A DNA stretch of 64,000 nucleotides from Jannaschia sp. Os4 (GCF_016820245.1 NZ_JAFCAR010000005.1:1-64000), one strand, 5' to 3'. Positions 25,340 through 35,465 are shown, numbered from the stretch's first letter. Notes: generated by a model not told the origin, from the letters alone. Translations and numbers: made by a program.

Positions 25340-25386
25340 GTCGGTCCCCCGGTCGTTGCGCCGACGCTACCGCGCCCGCGCCCCGG

Positions 25387-25764
25387 TTACGAGGGAGGGG
25401 GCGACCGCTCGGCGCCCAGTCGCGACGCCGCCGCCAGCGCGAGGCAGCCGCCCGCGATGGCCCAGTTCTTGACGAAGATCGACATCTGCCACGGGTCGTC
25501 GGGGATCAGGTGGAACACGCTCGTGGCCGCGCAATAGGCCGCGAGGCTCGTCGCCCACCCCGCCACCCGCCACCCGGCCAGCAGCGCGGCGGCCGCCGCC
25601 GCGTTGTAGGCCGCCGCCACCCACACCAGCCCGCCCGGCAGGCCCCGCCCGGCCAGCAGCCCCGCGGCCGCGTCCGGGTCCAGCGCCTTCTGCACCGCCC
25701 CCGCCGCGAAGAGCGCCGCGATCAGGGTCCGGGCGGCGATGAGCGCGGGGCGGGTCCAGTCCAT
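25387..25764 (-). CDS. DoxX-family membrane protein
   Basis: A 125-residue protein with four hydrophobic helices and the DoxX-like pattern: ARTLIAALFAAGAVQKALDP at the start, GLVWVAAAYNAAAAAALLAG in the middle, and KNWAIAGGCLALA near the end. DoxX-like proteins are small inner-membrane proteins, some linked to quinone or thiol oxidation. It lies 47 bases upstream of the fdsB-like gene on the same strand, so it may be co-transcribed with it, but a shared role is unproven. Confidence 0.75.
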   Translation of the reverse strand: MDWTRPALIAARTLIAALFAAGAVQKALDPDAAAGLLAGRGLPGGLVWVAAAYNAAAAAALLAGWRVAGWATSLAAYCAATSVFHLIPDDPWQMSIFVKNWAIAGGCLALAAASRLGAERSPPPS

Positions 25765-25808
25765 GCCCCACCCTTCCGCCCGGCGGCGCGGCGGTGCAAG
25801 GTCGCCCC

Positions 25809-26192
25809 ATGCGCGCCCTCGTCCTCGCCCTCTGCCTCGCCGCGCCCGCCGCCGCGCAGGACCGCCTCTCCCCGGAGGAGTTCCTCGACTTCGCCTTGGG
25901 CCAGACGCTGACGTTCAGCGTCCCCGAGACGGGCGACGTCGTCGGCGTCGAGTGGTTCGCCCGCCGCGACCTGTCGCTGTGGTCCCGCGCGCCCGACCAT
26001 TGCGTCGACGGCACCGTCTGGGTCGAGGGGGCGACCGTGTGCTTCGCCTATCCCGACCGCCCGGGCGAGGAGTTCTGCTGGTGGCCCATGCGCGTGGACG
26101 GCGACCTCCACGTCATGTCGACGACCGACTTCGAGATGCAGCGCGTGACCGTCGCCGAAGGGCCCCCGGCCTGCGGCTCGCACATGTCCTAG
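25809..26192 (+). CDS. Secreted hypothetical protein
   Basis: A 127-residue protein with a short signal peptide (ALCLAAPAAA/QDR, cleavage near residue 16). The mature part contains four cysteines (in DHCVDG, TVCFAY, EFCWWP and PACGSH), suggesting two disulfides in the periplasm. The tryptophan-rich WFARRDLSLWSRAPD and FCWWPMRVDGDLHVM segments suggest a compact beta domain. No family was recognised. Its stop shares a CTAG with the convergent oxidoreductase gene. Confidence 0.65.
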   Translation: MRALVLALCLAAPAAAQDRLSPEEFLDFALGQTLTFSVPETGDVVGVEWFARRDLSLWSRAPDHCVDGTVWVEGATVCFAYPDRPGEEFCWWPMRVDGDLHVMSTTDFEMQRVTVAEGPPACGSHMS

Positions 26193-27346
26193 GGCCGGGC
26201 CGCCCAACGCCCCGCGAAGTCCGTGGCGTAGCCTTCGCCATCCAGCGACCCGCCCCGCGCGACCGCCGCGCCGAGGCGCCCGAGCTCGTCCCCGCACTTC
26301 GCCGCCGCCCCGTTTCCGCCCACCAGCGCCGTCAGCCGCTCCCCGATGCGCTCGACATACGGAAACCCCGTCTCCGTCCAGACCACCGCGCAGGCCGCCG
26401 TCCGCGTCTCCGCCGCCGCCAGCCCCGGCAGCACGGCGCGCATCTCCGCCAGCAGGCGGTCGCCCACCTCCGCCGAGCCGGTCCCGGCATACCAGTCCCG
26501 CATCTCCGCGTCCGACGCGAGGCGGGGCGAATCCACCTGCCCGCCGAGCTTCAGCCACGTCCCGCCGTCCGGGTAGCAGACCGGCGGCGTCATGTAGAGG
26601 TCGTGGTCCCACCCCTCCGGCACCCAGATCACCGTCGGCATCCCCGCCAGCCGCGCGGCCTCCTCGTCGGGCACCCGGGCCAGCGCGATGGTCCGCGCCC
26701 ACACCGTCATCGCGGGCCGCCGGGGCAGCAGGCGGTCCGTCCCCGCATGCGGCCCGGTCGCTACGACGACCTGCCCGGCCTCCACGACGGAGCCGTCCGC
26801 GAGGGCGACCCGCCCGTCCGCCACCGCGACGGCGGGGCCGTGGGCCACGACCGCCCCCGCCGCGACCGCCAACCGTGTCTGCGCCGCCTTCATCGCCCGA
26901 GGCGCGATCCAGCCTCCGCCCGCCTCCACCGACACCGCGTCGTCGGGGGCCAGCCCGAAGCCGAACCGCGCGTTCGCTTCCCGCCCGTTCGTCACCTCGG
27001 TCCCCGGGACGGCGGCGGCGACCGACAGGAACCCCTCGGTCCAGCCCGCGAGCGGTCCCGTCCGCGGGCCCGCCATCACCGCGCCCGACGGCGTGAACAC
27101 CTCCACCCCCGACCGCGCCGCGATGTCCGCGTACCGGTCGATCGACCGCCGCGAGAGCGTCGCCCAATCCGCGTCCGCCGCCACCCGGCGCGTGATCCGC
27201 GCCGCGTCCCAATGCGACGCCACGACCCCGCCCTCGCCCTCGGGCGGCTGGACCAGCACGACGGACGACCCGCCCTCCGCCAGCCAGCGCGCGCAGGCGC
27301 TCCCCATCATGCCGCCGCCGACGACGCAGAACTCGAACCGATCCAT
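26189..27346 (-). CDS. FAD-dependent oxidoreductase (DAO family)
   Basis: A 385-residue D-amino-acid-oxidase/sarcosine-oxidase-like flavoprotein. The FAD fold starts CVVGGGMMGSACARWLAEGG, and the C-terminal flavin site reads ALVGGNGAAAKCGDELGRL. The central part contains the usual substrate-domain strands (GGGWIAPRAMKAAQ, VVVATGPHAG). Members oxidise amino acids or N-methyl amino acids. The nearest relatives are unassigned oxidoreductases. The start at 27346 matches the conserved N-terminus; upstream Met codons would add non-homologous sequence. A dispersed repeat lies upstream of it. Confidence 0.85.
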   Translation of the reverse strand: MDRFEFCVVGGGMMGSACARWLAEGGSSVVLVQPPEGEGGVVASHWDAARITRRVAADADWATLSRRSIDRYADIAARSGVEVFTPSGAVMAGPRTGPLAGWTEGFLSVAAAVPGTEVTNGREANARFGFGLAPDDAVSVEAGGGWIAPRAMKAAQTRLAVAAGAVVAHGPAVAVADGRVALADGSVVEAGQVVVATGPHAGTDRLLPRRPAMTVWARTIALARVPDEEAARLAGMPTVIWVPEGWDHDLYMTPPVCYPDGGTWLKLGGQVDSPRLASDAEMRDWYAGTGSAEVGDRLLAEMRAVLPGLAAAETRTAACAVVWTETGFPYVERIGERLTALVGGNGAAAKCGDELGRLGAAVARGGSLDGEGYATDFAGRWAARP

Positions 27347-27380
27347 GGACGCGACGCTGCGCCGGAGGCGGCGCACCGTC

Positions 27381-27443
27381 CACCCCCTCATCTTGCCGGA
27401 AATACCTCGGGGGAGGCCCGTCAGGGCCGGGGGCAGAGCCCCC
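27381..27443 (-). repeat. Intergenic hairpin repeat, copy 2, serving as hemE terminator
   Basis: Read on the minus strand, GGGGGC-tct-GCCCCC (27443-27429) starts immediately after the hemE stop. It is followed by a second weaker inverted pair (GGCCCTGACGGGCC) and CCCCCGAGGTATTTCCGG, then CAAGATGAGGGGGTG. The order matches the copies at 1-68 and 37737-37797. Position directly after the stop suggests it terminates hemE transcripts. Confidence 0.72.
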
Positions 27444-28481
27444 TCAGGCGTCCACCGTCTCGCGCAGCGTGTCGATCATCAGCGCCACGTTGTCCGGGTC
27501 CGCGTCCGGCGTGATCCCGTGCCCGAGGTTGAACACGTGCGGCCCCCCCGAGAACGCCTCGCGGATGCGCCGCACCTCCCGCACGAGCGCCGCGCCCCCC
27601 GTCACCATGTGCGACGAGGCGAGGTTGCCCTGCACGCAGCCCCCCGTCTGGACGTGCTTCGCTGCCCAGTCCGGCGTCACGCCGTCGTCCAAGGCGATGC
27701 AGTCCGCCCCCGTCGCCGCATGCGCGCCCTCGTAGGCCGTGCCCGCCCCGCGCGGGAAGGCGATGACCGGCAGCCCCGCATGCCTGTCCTTCAGCGCGGC
27801 CGTGATCCGCTTCATCGGCGCCAGTGACCAGCGCTCGAACGCCTCGCCCGACAGCGACCCGGCCCACGAATCGAACAGCTTCACGCATTCCGCGCCCGCC
27901 TCGACCTGGCGGGACAGGTATTCGACCGTCGCCGCCTCGATCCGCTCCATGAGGGCGGCGAAGGCCTCCGGGTCGTCGCGCATCAACGCATGCGCCGGCG
28001 CTTGGTCCGGCGTGCCGCGCCCCGCGATCATGTAGGTGGCGACGGTCCACGGCGCGCCCGCGAAGCCGATCAGCGCCGTCTCCGGGGGCAGGTCGCGCGA
28101 CAGGCGCCGCACCGTCTCGTAGATCGGGGCCAGCGTGTCGTGGATCGCGTCCGGCGCCTTCAGCTTGGCCACCTCCGCGCCGTCGGTGATCGTCGACAGG
28201 CGCGGCCCCTCGCCGGTCACGAACCACAGGTCCGCGCCCAAGGCCTGAGGCACCAGGAGGATGTCCGCGAACAGGATCGCGGCGTCGAAGCGAAAGCGCC
28301 GGATCGGCTGCAGCGTGACCTCGGCGGCCAGCTCAGGGTTGTAGCACAGCGACAGGAAGTCCCCCGCCTCGGCCCGCGTCGCTCGATACTCCGGCAGGTA
28401 GCGGCCCGCCTGCCGCATCATCCAGATCGGCGGGACGGGCAGCGTCTCGCCCGCCAGCGCGCGCAGCAGCAGCTTGGTCAT
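27444..28481 (-). CDS. hemE: Uroporphyrinogen decarboxylase HemE
   Basis: A 345-residue HemE. The family signature [18 protein letters not shown] lies at residues 17-34, [15 protein letters not shown] follows near 70-85, and the second signature is [13 protein letters not shown]. It decarboxylates uroporphyrinogen III to coproporphyrinogen III in haem and bacteriochlorophyll synthesis. The ATG has a GGAGAGG site. It is divergent from hemC, with a TTGACA hexamer on its strand inside the TGT-N12-ACA site at 28549-28566. The stop is followed by a hairpin repeat. Confidence 0.96.
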   Translation of the reverse strand: MTKLLLRALAGETLPVPPIWMMRQAGRYLPEYRATRAEAGDFLSLCYNPELAAEVTLQPIRRFRFDAAILFADILLVPQALGADLWFVTGEGPRLSTITDGAEVAKLKAPDAIHDTLAPIYETVRRLSRDLPPETALIGFAGAPWTVATYMIAGRGTPDQAPAHALMRDDPEAFAALMERIEAATVEYLSRQVEAGAECVKLFDSWAGSLSGEAFERWSLAPMKRITAALKDRHAGLPVIAFPRGAGTAYEGAHAATGADCIALDDGVTPDWAAKHVQTGGCVQGNLASSHMVTGGAALVREVRRIREAFSGGPHVFNLGHGITPDADPDNVALMIDTLRETVDA

Positions 28482-28548
28482 GTGGTCCCCTCTCCCGGTC
28501 TGGACTTCCGGTAGCCCGATGGTGTCAGACTGTCGAGCGCGGGCCGGG

Positions 28549-28566
28549 TGTCAACCCAGCCTGACA
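28549..28566. promoter_or_regulatory. CrtJ/PpsR-type TGT-N12-ACA site between hemE and hemC
   Basis: TGTCAACCCAGCCTGACA fits the CrtJ/PpsR consensus TGT-N12-ACA with extended half-sites TGTCA/TGACA. On the minus strand a perfect TTGACA (28554-28549) lies inside it as a candidate hemE -35 hexamer; no good -10 box is seen. CrtJ/PpsR sites control several hem genes in phototrophic Rhodobacteraceae, so light/oxygen control of both genes is a reasonable inference. Confidence 0.5.
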
Positions 28567-28593
28567 GGACGACCGCGAGAGGGACGACCCGCA

Positions 28594-29538
28594 ATGCAGA
28601 TGCCCACCCCCGACGCGCCGCTGCGCATCGGCACCCGCGGCTCGCCGCTCGCCTTGGCCCAAGCCCACGAGACCCGCGACCGGCTCATGGCGGCGCATGG
28701 GCTGGAGGGGGCGTGCTTCGAGGTGGTGGTCATCTCCACGGCGGGCGACCGCATCCTCGACCGCCCCCTCAAGGAGGTGGGCGGCAAGGGCCTCTTCACC
28801 CGCGAGATCGAGGAGCGCCTAATCGACGGGGCAATTGACCTCGCCGTGCACTCGACCAAGGACATGCCCACGCTCCAGCCCGAGGGGCTGGTCCTCGACA
28901 CGTTCCTCCCGCGCGAGGACGTGCGCGACGCCTTCGTCACCCTCACCGGCGGGACGCTGGCCGACCTGCCCGAGGGGGCGACCGTCGGCTCCTCCTCTCT
29001 GCGCCGCCGCGCGCAGATGGCCCTGCGCCGTCCCGACCTCGAGCTCGTGGAGTTCCGCGGCAACGTGCAGACGCGCATGGGCAAGCTGCGCGACGGGGTC
29101 GCCCACGCCACCTTCCTCGCCATGGCGGGCCTGTCCCGGCTTGGGATGTCCGACGTGCCCCGCACGCCCGTGGACCCGTCCGACATGCTCCCCGCCGTGG
29201 GGCAGGGCGCCATCGGCATCGAGCGCCGCGCGGACGACGCCCGCGTCCGCGACCTCCTCGCGCCGATCCACCACCGCGACACCGCCACCCGCCTCGCCTG
29301 CGAGCGGACCTTCCTCGAGGTGCTCGACGGCTCCTGCGAGACGCCGATCGCGGGCCTCGCCGAGTTGACCGGCGACGGCACGCTGCGCTTCCGGGGCGAG
29401 ATCCTGCGCCCCGATGGCTCCGACGTGCTGGAGGACGGCGGCGAGGGCGCGCCCGAGGACGCCGCCGAGATCGGCCGCGCCGCCGCGCAGCGCCTGCTCG
29501 ACCGCGCGCCGGAGGGGTTCTTCGACTGGCGGACCTGA
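28594..29538 (+). CDS. hemC: Hydroxymethylbilane synthase HemC
   Basis: A 314-residue porphobilinogen deaminase. It shows [14 protein letters not shown] at the N-terminus, [35 protein letters not shown], and the cofactor loop [11 protein letters not shown] whose Cys carries the dipyrromethane. It condenses four porphobilinogens to hydroxymethylbilane. The ATG at 28594 is followed closely by another (28600), and either could be used. Its divergence from hemE with a shared intergenic operator suggests coordinate control. It converges on the TPR-sulfotransferase gene. Confidence 0.96.
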   Translation: MQMPTPDAPLRIGTRGSPLALAQAHETRDRLMAAHGLEGACFEVVVISTAGDRILDRPLKEVGGKGLFTREIEERLIDGAIDLAVHSTKDMPTLQPEGLVLDTFLPREDVRDAFVTLTGGTLADLPEGATVGSSSLRRRAQMALRRPDLELVEFRGNVQTRMGKLRDGVAHATFLAMAGLSRLGMSDVPRTPVDPSDMLPAVGQGAIGIERRADDARVRDLLAPIHHRDTATRLACERTFLEVLDGSCETPIAGLAELTGDGTLRFRGEILRPDGSDVLEDGGEGAPEDAAEIGRAAAQRLLDRAPEGFFDWRT

Positions 29539-29566
29539 CGGTCCGTCCGCGCGCGGCGGACGCGCG

Positions 29567-31549
29567 CTAGTCGGCCCCCGCGACCCCCAGCCGCGCCATC
29601 TCGTCCAGCATCTCCGTCAGGTGCGCCGCGTGGCGGCGCCATCCGCCCTTGGACGTCGCGTAGAGCGGCCTGCGGACCTGGTCGAAGGACAGCGTCTGCA
29701 CCCGCCCCGCCGCCTCGTGGAAGCGCAGCACCGCCGGATCCCAGTCCAGCCCGCAGGCGTCGAGAAGCGCCCGCGACACCCCCTCGGGGTCGGCCAGCAG
29801 CTCCTCGTAGGACAGCTCGTGGAACGCCCCCTCCGGCAGCGCGCCGCGCCAGTGGTCCACCGCGTCCCGGAACAGCTTCGCGTGATGGGCGATGCCGGCC
29901 TGCGTCGCGGCGTAGCGGTGCGTCCCGTCCGGGAACGCGTTGCGCCACATCGACAGCCCCACGTCCCGCGGGTCGCGGTGCACGACCACGATCCGCGCGC
30001 GGGGCAGCACCTTCAGGATCGCCCCGATCGACGCGAAGGAGTGGATCGACTTGTCCGTGACCCGCCCCGCGCCGGGACGCAGCGCCTCGACGCGCCGGGC
30101 GTAGCGCGCGGCGGCGGCGTCCAGCGCGCCCTCCGGCAGCACCCCGTGGTCCAAGGCGGTCTCGACCGGCTGCAGGGCGGGGCCGAGGACCGCCAGTTCG
30201 CCCCCCGCGCGCACCCCCGGATGGGCGGACAGGATCGCCTCCACCAGCGTCGTCCCCGAGCGCGGCAGCCCGGTCACGAGGATCGGGTCGAAGGCCGAGC
30301 CCGAGGCCACGTCGACCGCCGCCCACCGGTCGACGATCCGCTCGAACGCGGTCCGGTCGGCGGCGGGGTCGTAGGGATGCGCGGCCGCCTGCGCCGCCTT
30401 CGCCGCCGCGAGGTGGGCGAAGGCGCGCGCGGGGTCGGTCCGCTCCAAGGCCCGCGCCAGCGCGAAGTCGCGGGGCGGGGACGGGGGCAGGGCCTCCATC
30501 GCGGCCACGTCCGCCGCGGTGGCATGGCCACCCTGCGCCAAGGCGTGCCACGCGGGCGCATGGCCCGGTTCGTCCTCGAGCACCGCGCGCAGCCGGGCCT
30601 CCGCGTCCGCCTCCGCGCCCGCCGTGCGCATGGCCTGCGCCGCCGTCACCCGCGCGCCGGGATCGGTCGCCCCGGCCAGCAGCGCCGCCGCCGCCTCGTC
30701 CCGTCCCAGCCGGATCAGCGCCCGCGCCTCCGCCGCGCCGCCGTCCCCGACCGCCCGCGCGTGATTAAGCGCCGCCGGATCGCCCAGCGCCAGCGCCGCC
30801 CGCACGGCGAGCCGCCGGGCGCGCGCCTCGCGGGGGGCGAGGCGGACGGCCCGATCCGCTTGGGCGAGCGCCTCTTCCGATCGCCCTGCCGCGAGCGCCA
30901 GATCCCCGCGCAGGAGCCGTGCCGCGACCGAGAGCGGGGCCACCGCCACCGCCATCCGCGCCTCGCGCAGCGCGTGGGGGTGGCCCGCCGCCCGCAGCGC
31001 CTCGGCGAAGGCGAGCCGCAGGTCCAGCGCGAACGGCTCGGCCTTCACGCCCGCCGCCAAGGCCTCCGCCGCGCCCCGCCGGTCGCCCCGCGCGGCCCGC
31101 GCGCGGCCCAGCAGCAGCGCGGGCACACCGCCGGGGCGCCCCGCGAGGGCGGCCTCGACGTCGGACGGCGCGGCCTTGGCCAGCCGGGCCCGGTCCTTCG
31201 GGGACAGCCCGCCCCGCGCGGCGCTCCCCCGCCCGGTCGCGAGATCGGCCACCACCTGCGCGGCGGCGGCGGGCAGGGCGTCCTTGGCCTTGCGGGGCAG
31301 GCCCCCGGCGCGTCCCGCGAGGGCGAGGAGCGGGGCCGCCTCGGCCCAGAGCGCGGGCGCGGCGCCGTCGAGAAGCGGCTCGGCCAGCGCCGCCGCGCCC
31401 GCCGCGTCGCCCGTCTCGGCCAGCGCCCGCGCCCGCAGCAGCGTGGCCGGGGCGGAGGGCGCGGCCCGGTCCAGCCATTCGAGCGCGGCGTCGGGCGCCC
31501 CGTCGGCGAGGGCGGCGGCGGCGCGCTGGAAGGGGGTGGGATCGGCCAT
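29567..31549 (-). CDS. TPR-sulfotransferase
   Basis: A 660-residue protein. The N-terminal 400 or so residues are Ala-rich helical repeats of TPR type, with repeated A-x-x-L-x-x-x-G-x-x-x-x-A patterns. The C-terminal part is a PAPS-dependent sulfotransferase with the 5'-phosphosulfate loop TGLPRSGTTLVEAIL around residues 424-438 and the 3'-phosphate element RIVVVHRDPRDVGLSMW. Such proteins transfer sulfate to carbohydrates or proteins. The nearby gene for PAPS synthesis (sat-cysC, 35554-37617) could supply the donor. No signal peptide was seen, so it acts in the cytoplasm or on the inner membrane face. Confidence 0.88.
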   Translation of the reverse strand: MADPTPFQRAAAALADGAPDAALEWLDRAAPSAPATLLRARALAETGDAAGAAALAEPLLDGAAPALWAEAAPLLALAGRAGGLPRKAKDALPAAAAQVVADLATGRGSAARGGLSPKDRARLAKAAPSDVEAALAGRPGGVPALLLGRARAARGDRRGAAEALAAGVKAEPFALDLRLAFAEALRAAGHPHALREARMAVAVAPLSVAARLLRGDLALAAGRSEEALAQADRAVRLAPREARARRLAVRAALALGDPAALNHARAVGDGGAAEARALIRLGRDEAAAALLAGATDPGARVTAAQAMRTAGAEADAEARLRAVLEDEPGHAPAWHALAQGGHATAADVAAMEALPPSPPRDFALARALERTDPARAFAHLAAAKAAQAAAHPYDPAADRTAFERIVDRWAAVDVASGSAFDPILVTGLPRSGTTLVEAILSAHPGVRAGGELAVLGPALQPVETALDHGVLPEGALDAAAARYARRVEALRPGAGRVTDKSIHSFASIGAILKVLPRARIVVVHRDPRDVGLSMWRNAFPDGTHRYAATQAGIAHHAKLFRDAVDHWRGALPEGAFHELSYEELLADPEGVSRALLDACGLDWDPAVLRFHEAAGRVQTLSFDQVRRPLYATSKGGWRRHAAHLTEMLDEMARLGVAGAD

Positions 31550-31701
31550 GTCCCCGCGCGGGTAGCACGGGGCGGGGGCCCGTTCCACGGGACAGGCGAC
31601 GTGCGCGTCAACCGACTGTTTCCCGCCCCGGCGTTGCCTTGCGCCCCCATCCTCGGGCACACCGGGCGCAGCGGTGGGGGCCGCAAACGGACCGTTCGTG
31701 C

Positions 31702-32406
31702 ATGACAGTGCATCCGCGCCACCTCGCTCCGGGCCTGCCGGAGCGGACACGCCCCTACGACGTCGCATGGGTCGACGGCGCCCAACCCACGTGGGAGGTC
31801 CGGGACCTGCCCGCGCTCCCCGCCTTGGAGGCGGCGGTCTCGATCCTCGGGCGCGGCGCGCATGTGGACGTCCCCGGCGGCACCCGCGCGATCGAGGACC
31901 TCGCGCCTGGCGATCTCGTGGAGGGCTTGGACGGCCCCGTGCCGCTGGACTGGATCGGCACCTGCGACTTCGAGCCGGACGACGACCGGCCCGCGCTCTT
32001 CCGCATCGAGTCCCACGCCTTCGGGGCCGGGCGCCCGGCCGCGCCGACCCTGCTCGGCGGCGGCGCGCACGTGCTGGTCGAGGGCGAGGCGACCCGCGCC
32101 ATGATCGGCGCGCCCCGCGCCTTCGCGCCCGTCGAGGCCGGCGAGGACGGCATGGCCGTCACGCGCCTCCAGCCCGCGGGCGTGGTCACCCTCTACGGGC
32201 TGGCCTGCGCGGGCACGGAGGCGGTGCGCGTCGGCGGGCTCGCGGTGGCGACGTGGCATCCGGCCCGCGCCGCAGCGTCGCGGCTGTCGTCCAGCGGCCT
32301 CTCGGACCTCGCCCGGCTCTGCCCGCCCGTGGCGCGGGAGGGGTTCGGCCCCGCCCGCATCCCGCAGATGACGCTGACGGAGGCGCGCGAGGTGCTGCTC
32401 GCCTAG
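31702..32406 (+). CDS. Hint-like (Hedgehog/intein fold) domain protein
   Basis: A 234-residue protein resembling the Hint domains common in Rhodobacteraceae. It has [27 protein letters not shown] near residues 61-87, like the VExLxxGDxVxTxDG...WIG core, then a GAHVLVEGE strand and a late TLYGLACAG strand. In active Hint domains the block opens with a Cys or Ser nucleophile before GTxIxTPxG. Here the matching segment reads SILGRGAHVDVPGG, with no convincing nucleophile at that place. It may be an inactive or structural member. Its stop shares a CTAG with the Lrp gene. Confidence 0.65.
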   Translation: MTVHPRHLAPGLPERTRPYDVAWVDGAQPTWEVRDLPALPALEAAVSILGRGAHVDVPGGTRAIEDLAPGDLVEGLDGPVPLDWIGTCDFEPDDDRPALFRIESHAFGAGRPAAPTLLGGGAHVLVEGEATRAMIGAPRAFAPVEAGEDGMAVTRLQPAGVVTLYGLACAGTEAVRVGGLAVATWHPARAAASRLSSSGLSDLARLCPPVAREGFGPARIPQMTLTEAREVLLA

Positions 32407-32903
32407 GGCGTCACCGCCAGCCGCGCCTCCAGCACGTCGAAGGGCACCCCCGGCTCGTCCTTGGCGCCGCGGATCACGAGCGAGGTCTTCACCCCCGCCA
32501 CGTTCTCCGCCGTCAGCAGCTCGCCGGTCAGGAAGGACTGGAAGGTCGACAGGTCCGGCGCCACGCATTTCAGCAGGAAGTCGATCTCCCCGTTGAGCAT
32601 GTGGCACTCCCGGACGAGCGGCCAGTCGCGGCACCGCGCCTCGAAGGCGCTGAGGTCGCTCTCGTGCTGGCGCTCCAAGGACACCATCGCGAAGACCTGC
32701 ACCTCGAAGCCCAGCGCGCGGGCGTCCACCTCGGCGTGGTAGGCGCGGATGTAGCCCGCCTCCTCCAGCGCGCGGACCCGCCGCAGGCAGGGCGGCGCGG
32801 AGATGCCGACGCGGCGCGCGAGCTCGACGTTGGTCATGCGCCCGTCGGCCTGCAGTTCGGCGAGGATCTTGCGGTCGATGGCGTCGAGTCGGGCGAGGGG
32901 CAT
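32403..32903 (-). CDS. Lrp/AsnC-family regulator
   Basis: A 166-residue Lrp/AsnC protein. LDAIDRKILAELQADGRMTNVELARRVGIS is the winged helix-turn-helix (split here across residues 5-34), and the C-terminal RAM domain follows with the conserved GEIDFLLKCVAPD segment. It probably senses an amino acid. It is divergent from an Hsp70-like gene with trxB beyond; the 146-base divergent region has an unusually AT-rich stretch at about 32954-32971 between two GCGCAA-GAT/GCGCAACGAT repeats, a plausible binding site. Confidence 0.93.
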   Translation of the reverse strand: MPLARLDAIDRKILAELQADGRMTNVELARRVGISAPPCLRRVRALEEAGYIRAYHAEVDARALGFEVQVFAMVSLERQHESDLSAFEARCRDWPLVRECHMLNGEIDFLLKCVAPDLSTFQSFLTGELLTAENVAGVKTSLVIRGAKDEPGVPFDVLEARLAVTP

Positions 32904-33049
32904 GAGCGATCCGTTCCGGTTCGCGTTCCGTGTCCCATCCAAAGCGGTTCCGCGCAAGATTGTTTCTCACATGCGCAACGATCCGTCGCGGGGCTTGACC
33001 GGAACGCGGGCGCGGGGCACCCGGCGCGCCCCGCCGCAGGACCTCGCCC

Positions 33050-34261
33050 ATGCCCACGCTCGCCCTCGACTACGGCACGTCCAACACCGCCGCCGCGTGG
33101 TAGGACGGCGGCGTGCGCCGCCTGTCGCTGGAGGCGGGCGACACGCTGCCCACCGCCGTGTTCTTCCCGCCCAAGGGCGCGATGCGGATCGGCGCGGCAG
33201 CGGGCGCGGCGCTCGTGGCGGGCGAGGAGGGGCGCTACATGCGCGCGCTCAAGTCGGTGCTGGGCCAGCCGCTCCTGCACGAGGCCCGGCTGATCGGCGG
33301 TCGACGGCGCAGCTTGGCCGAGGTCACGGCGGCGTTCCTCGCCGAGGCCAAGGCGCGGGCCGAGCGCGCGGCGGGGGTGCGGTTCGACGCGGTGCTGTCG
33401 GGCCGCCCGGTGCGGTTCCACCCCGACCCGGAGGCGGACGCGCGCGCCGAGCGGGACCTGCGGGACGCCTATGCCGCCGCAGGGTTCGAGGCGGTGGACT
33501 TCCTTCCGGAGCCGGAGGCGGCGGCCCGCGCGGCGGGCGACCCGGAGGTGCCGGGCCTCGGGCTCGTGGTCGACATCGGCGGCGGCACGTCGGACTTCAC
33601 GGCGTTCCGCGCCGGGCGGGGCGTCGCGGTCCTCGCCTCCCACGGCCTGCGGCTCGGCGGGACCGACTTCGACCACGCGCTCTCGATGGCCCGCGCGATG
33701 CCGCATCTCGGCCTCGGCGGGCGGCTGCGGCGCGAGATGGGGGCGGGCTCGCTGCCCGTGCCGCGCGCGCCCTACGTCGATCTCAGCACGTGGGCGCGCA
33801 TCCCGTTCCTCTACGGCCCCGACGCGCGGCGGATGGCGGCGGGGATGGCCAAGCTGGCGGAGGATCCAGCGGCGATGGGCCGGCTCGCCACGGTCCTGGA
33901 GGACGAGACGGGGCACGACGTGGCCTTCGCGGTGGAGCGCGGGAAGATCGAGGCCAACGACCGGGGTGCGGGGCGGATCGACCTGTCGGTGGTGGAGCGG
34001 GGGCTGTCGGCGGATCTGGACCGGGCGGGGATGGACGCGATCCTCTCGGACGCGCGCGAGGCGCTGGCGGACGCGGCGGACGAGACGCTCGCGCGGGCGG
34101 GGGTCGCGCCGGGGGCGGTGGACCGGGTGGTGCTGGTGGGCGGGTCGTCGCGGATGGGCTTCGTGGCCGAGGCGATGCGGGCGGCGATGCCGAACGCGGC
34201 GATGCGCCGGGCGGAGGCGTTCACGGCGGTCGTCGACGGTCTGGCCATCGCGTCACGCTGA
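33050..34261 (+). pseudogene. Hsp70-family (YegD-like) protein with in-frame amber codon
   Basis: The reading frame from the ATG at 33050 gives MPTLALDYGTSNTAAAW, a perfect phosphate-1 loop (DxGTSN) of an Hsp70/actin-fold ATPase. It then meets TAG at 33101-33103 and continues uninterrupted in the same frame to 34261. Downstream motifs are intact: VVDIGGGTSDFTAF (phosphate-2), LRLGGTDFD, and VVLVGGSSRMGFV (adenosine). The total would be about 403 residues, the usual YegD-like length without a substrate-binding tail. Starting at the GTG at 33113 would delete the phosphate-1 loop, so it cannot make a normal ATPase. The rest shows no decay, so a very recent nonsense change or sequence error is likely. 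Confidence 0.7.
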
Positions 34262-35353
<1,092 letters not shown>

Positions 35354-35386
35354 GGCGTGACTCCGCCACGGCCGCGGCGGGCGGCT

Positions 35387-35432
35387 GTTACGGTGTAACG
35401 GGAACCGCGCCCGACGCCCGTTACAAGGTAAC
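35387..35432. promoter_or_regulatory. Two GTTAC-N3-GTAAC inverted repeats
   Basis: GTTACggtGTAAC at 35387-35399 and GTTACaagGTAAC at 35420-35432 are perfect 5-base inverted repeats with the same three-base spacer. Their centres are 33 bases apart, about three helical turns. They lie upstream of the winged-helix-Sat-CysC gene. Identical arms with different spacers and helical phasing favour cooperative binding by a dimeric regulator. Confidence 0.65.
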
Positions 35433-35465
35433 GAAACCGACCATCGGCCTTTGCGCGCGCAGAAA

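Noticed and set aside
33113-34261. GTG at 33113 as the true start of the Hsp70-like gene
   Set aside because: It would remove the DxGTSN phosphate loop that is perfectly present just before the amber codon, so a normal ATPase could not result.
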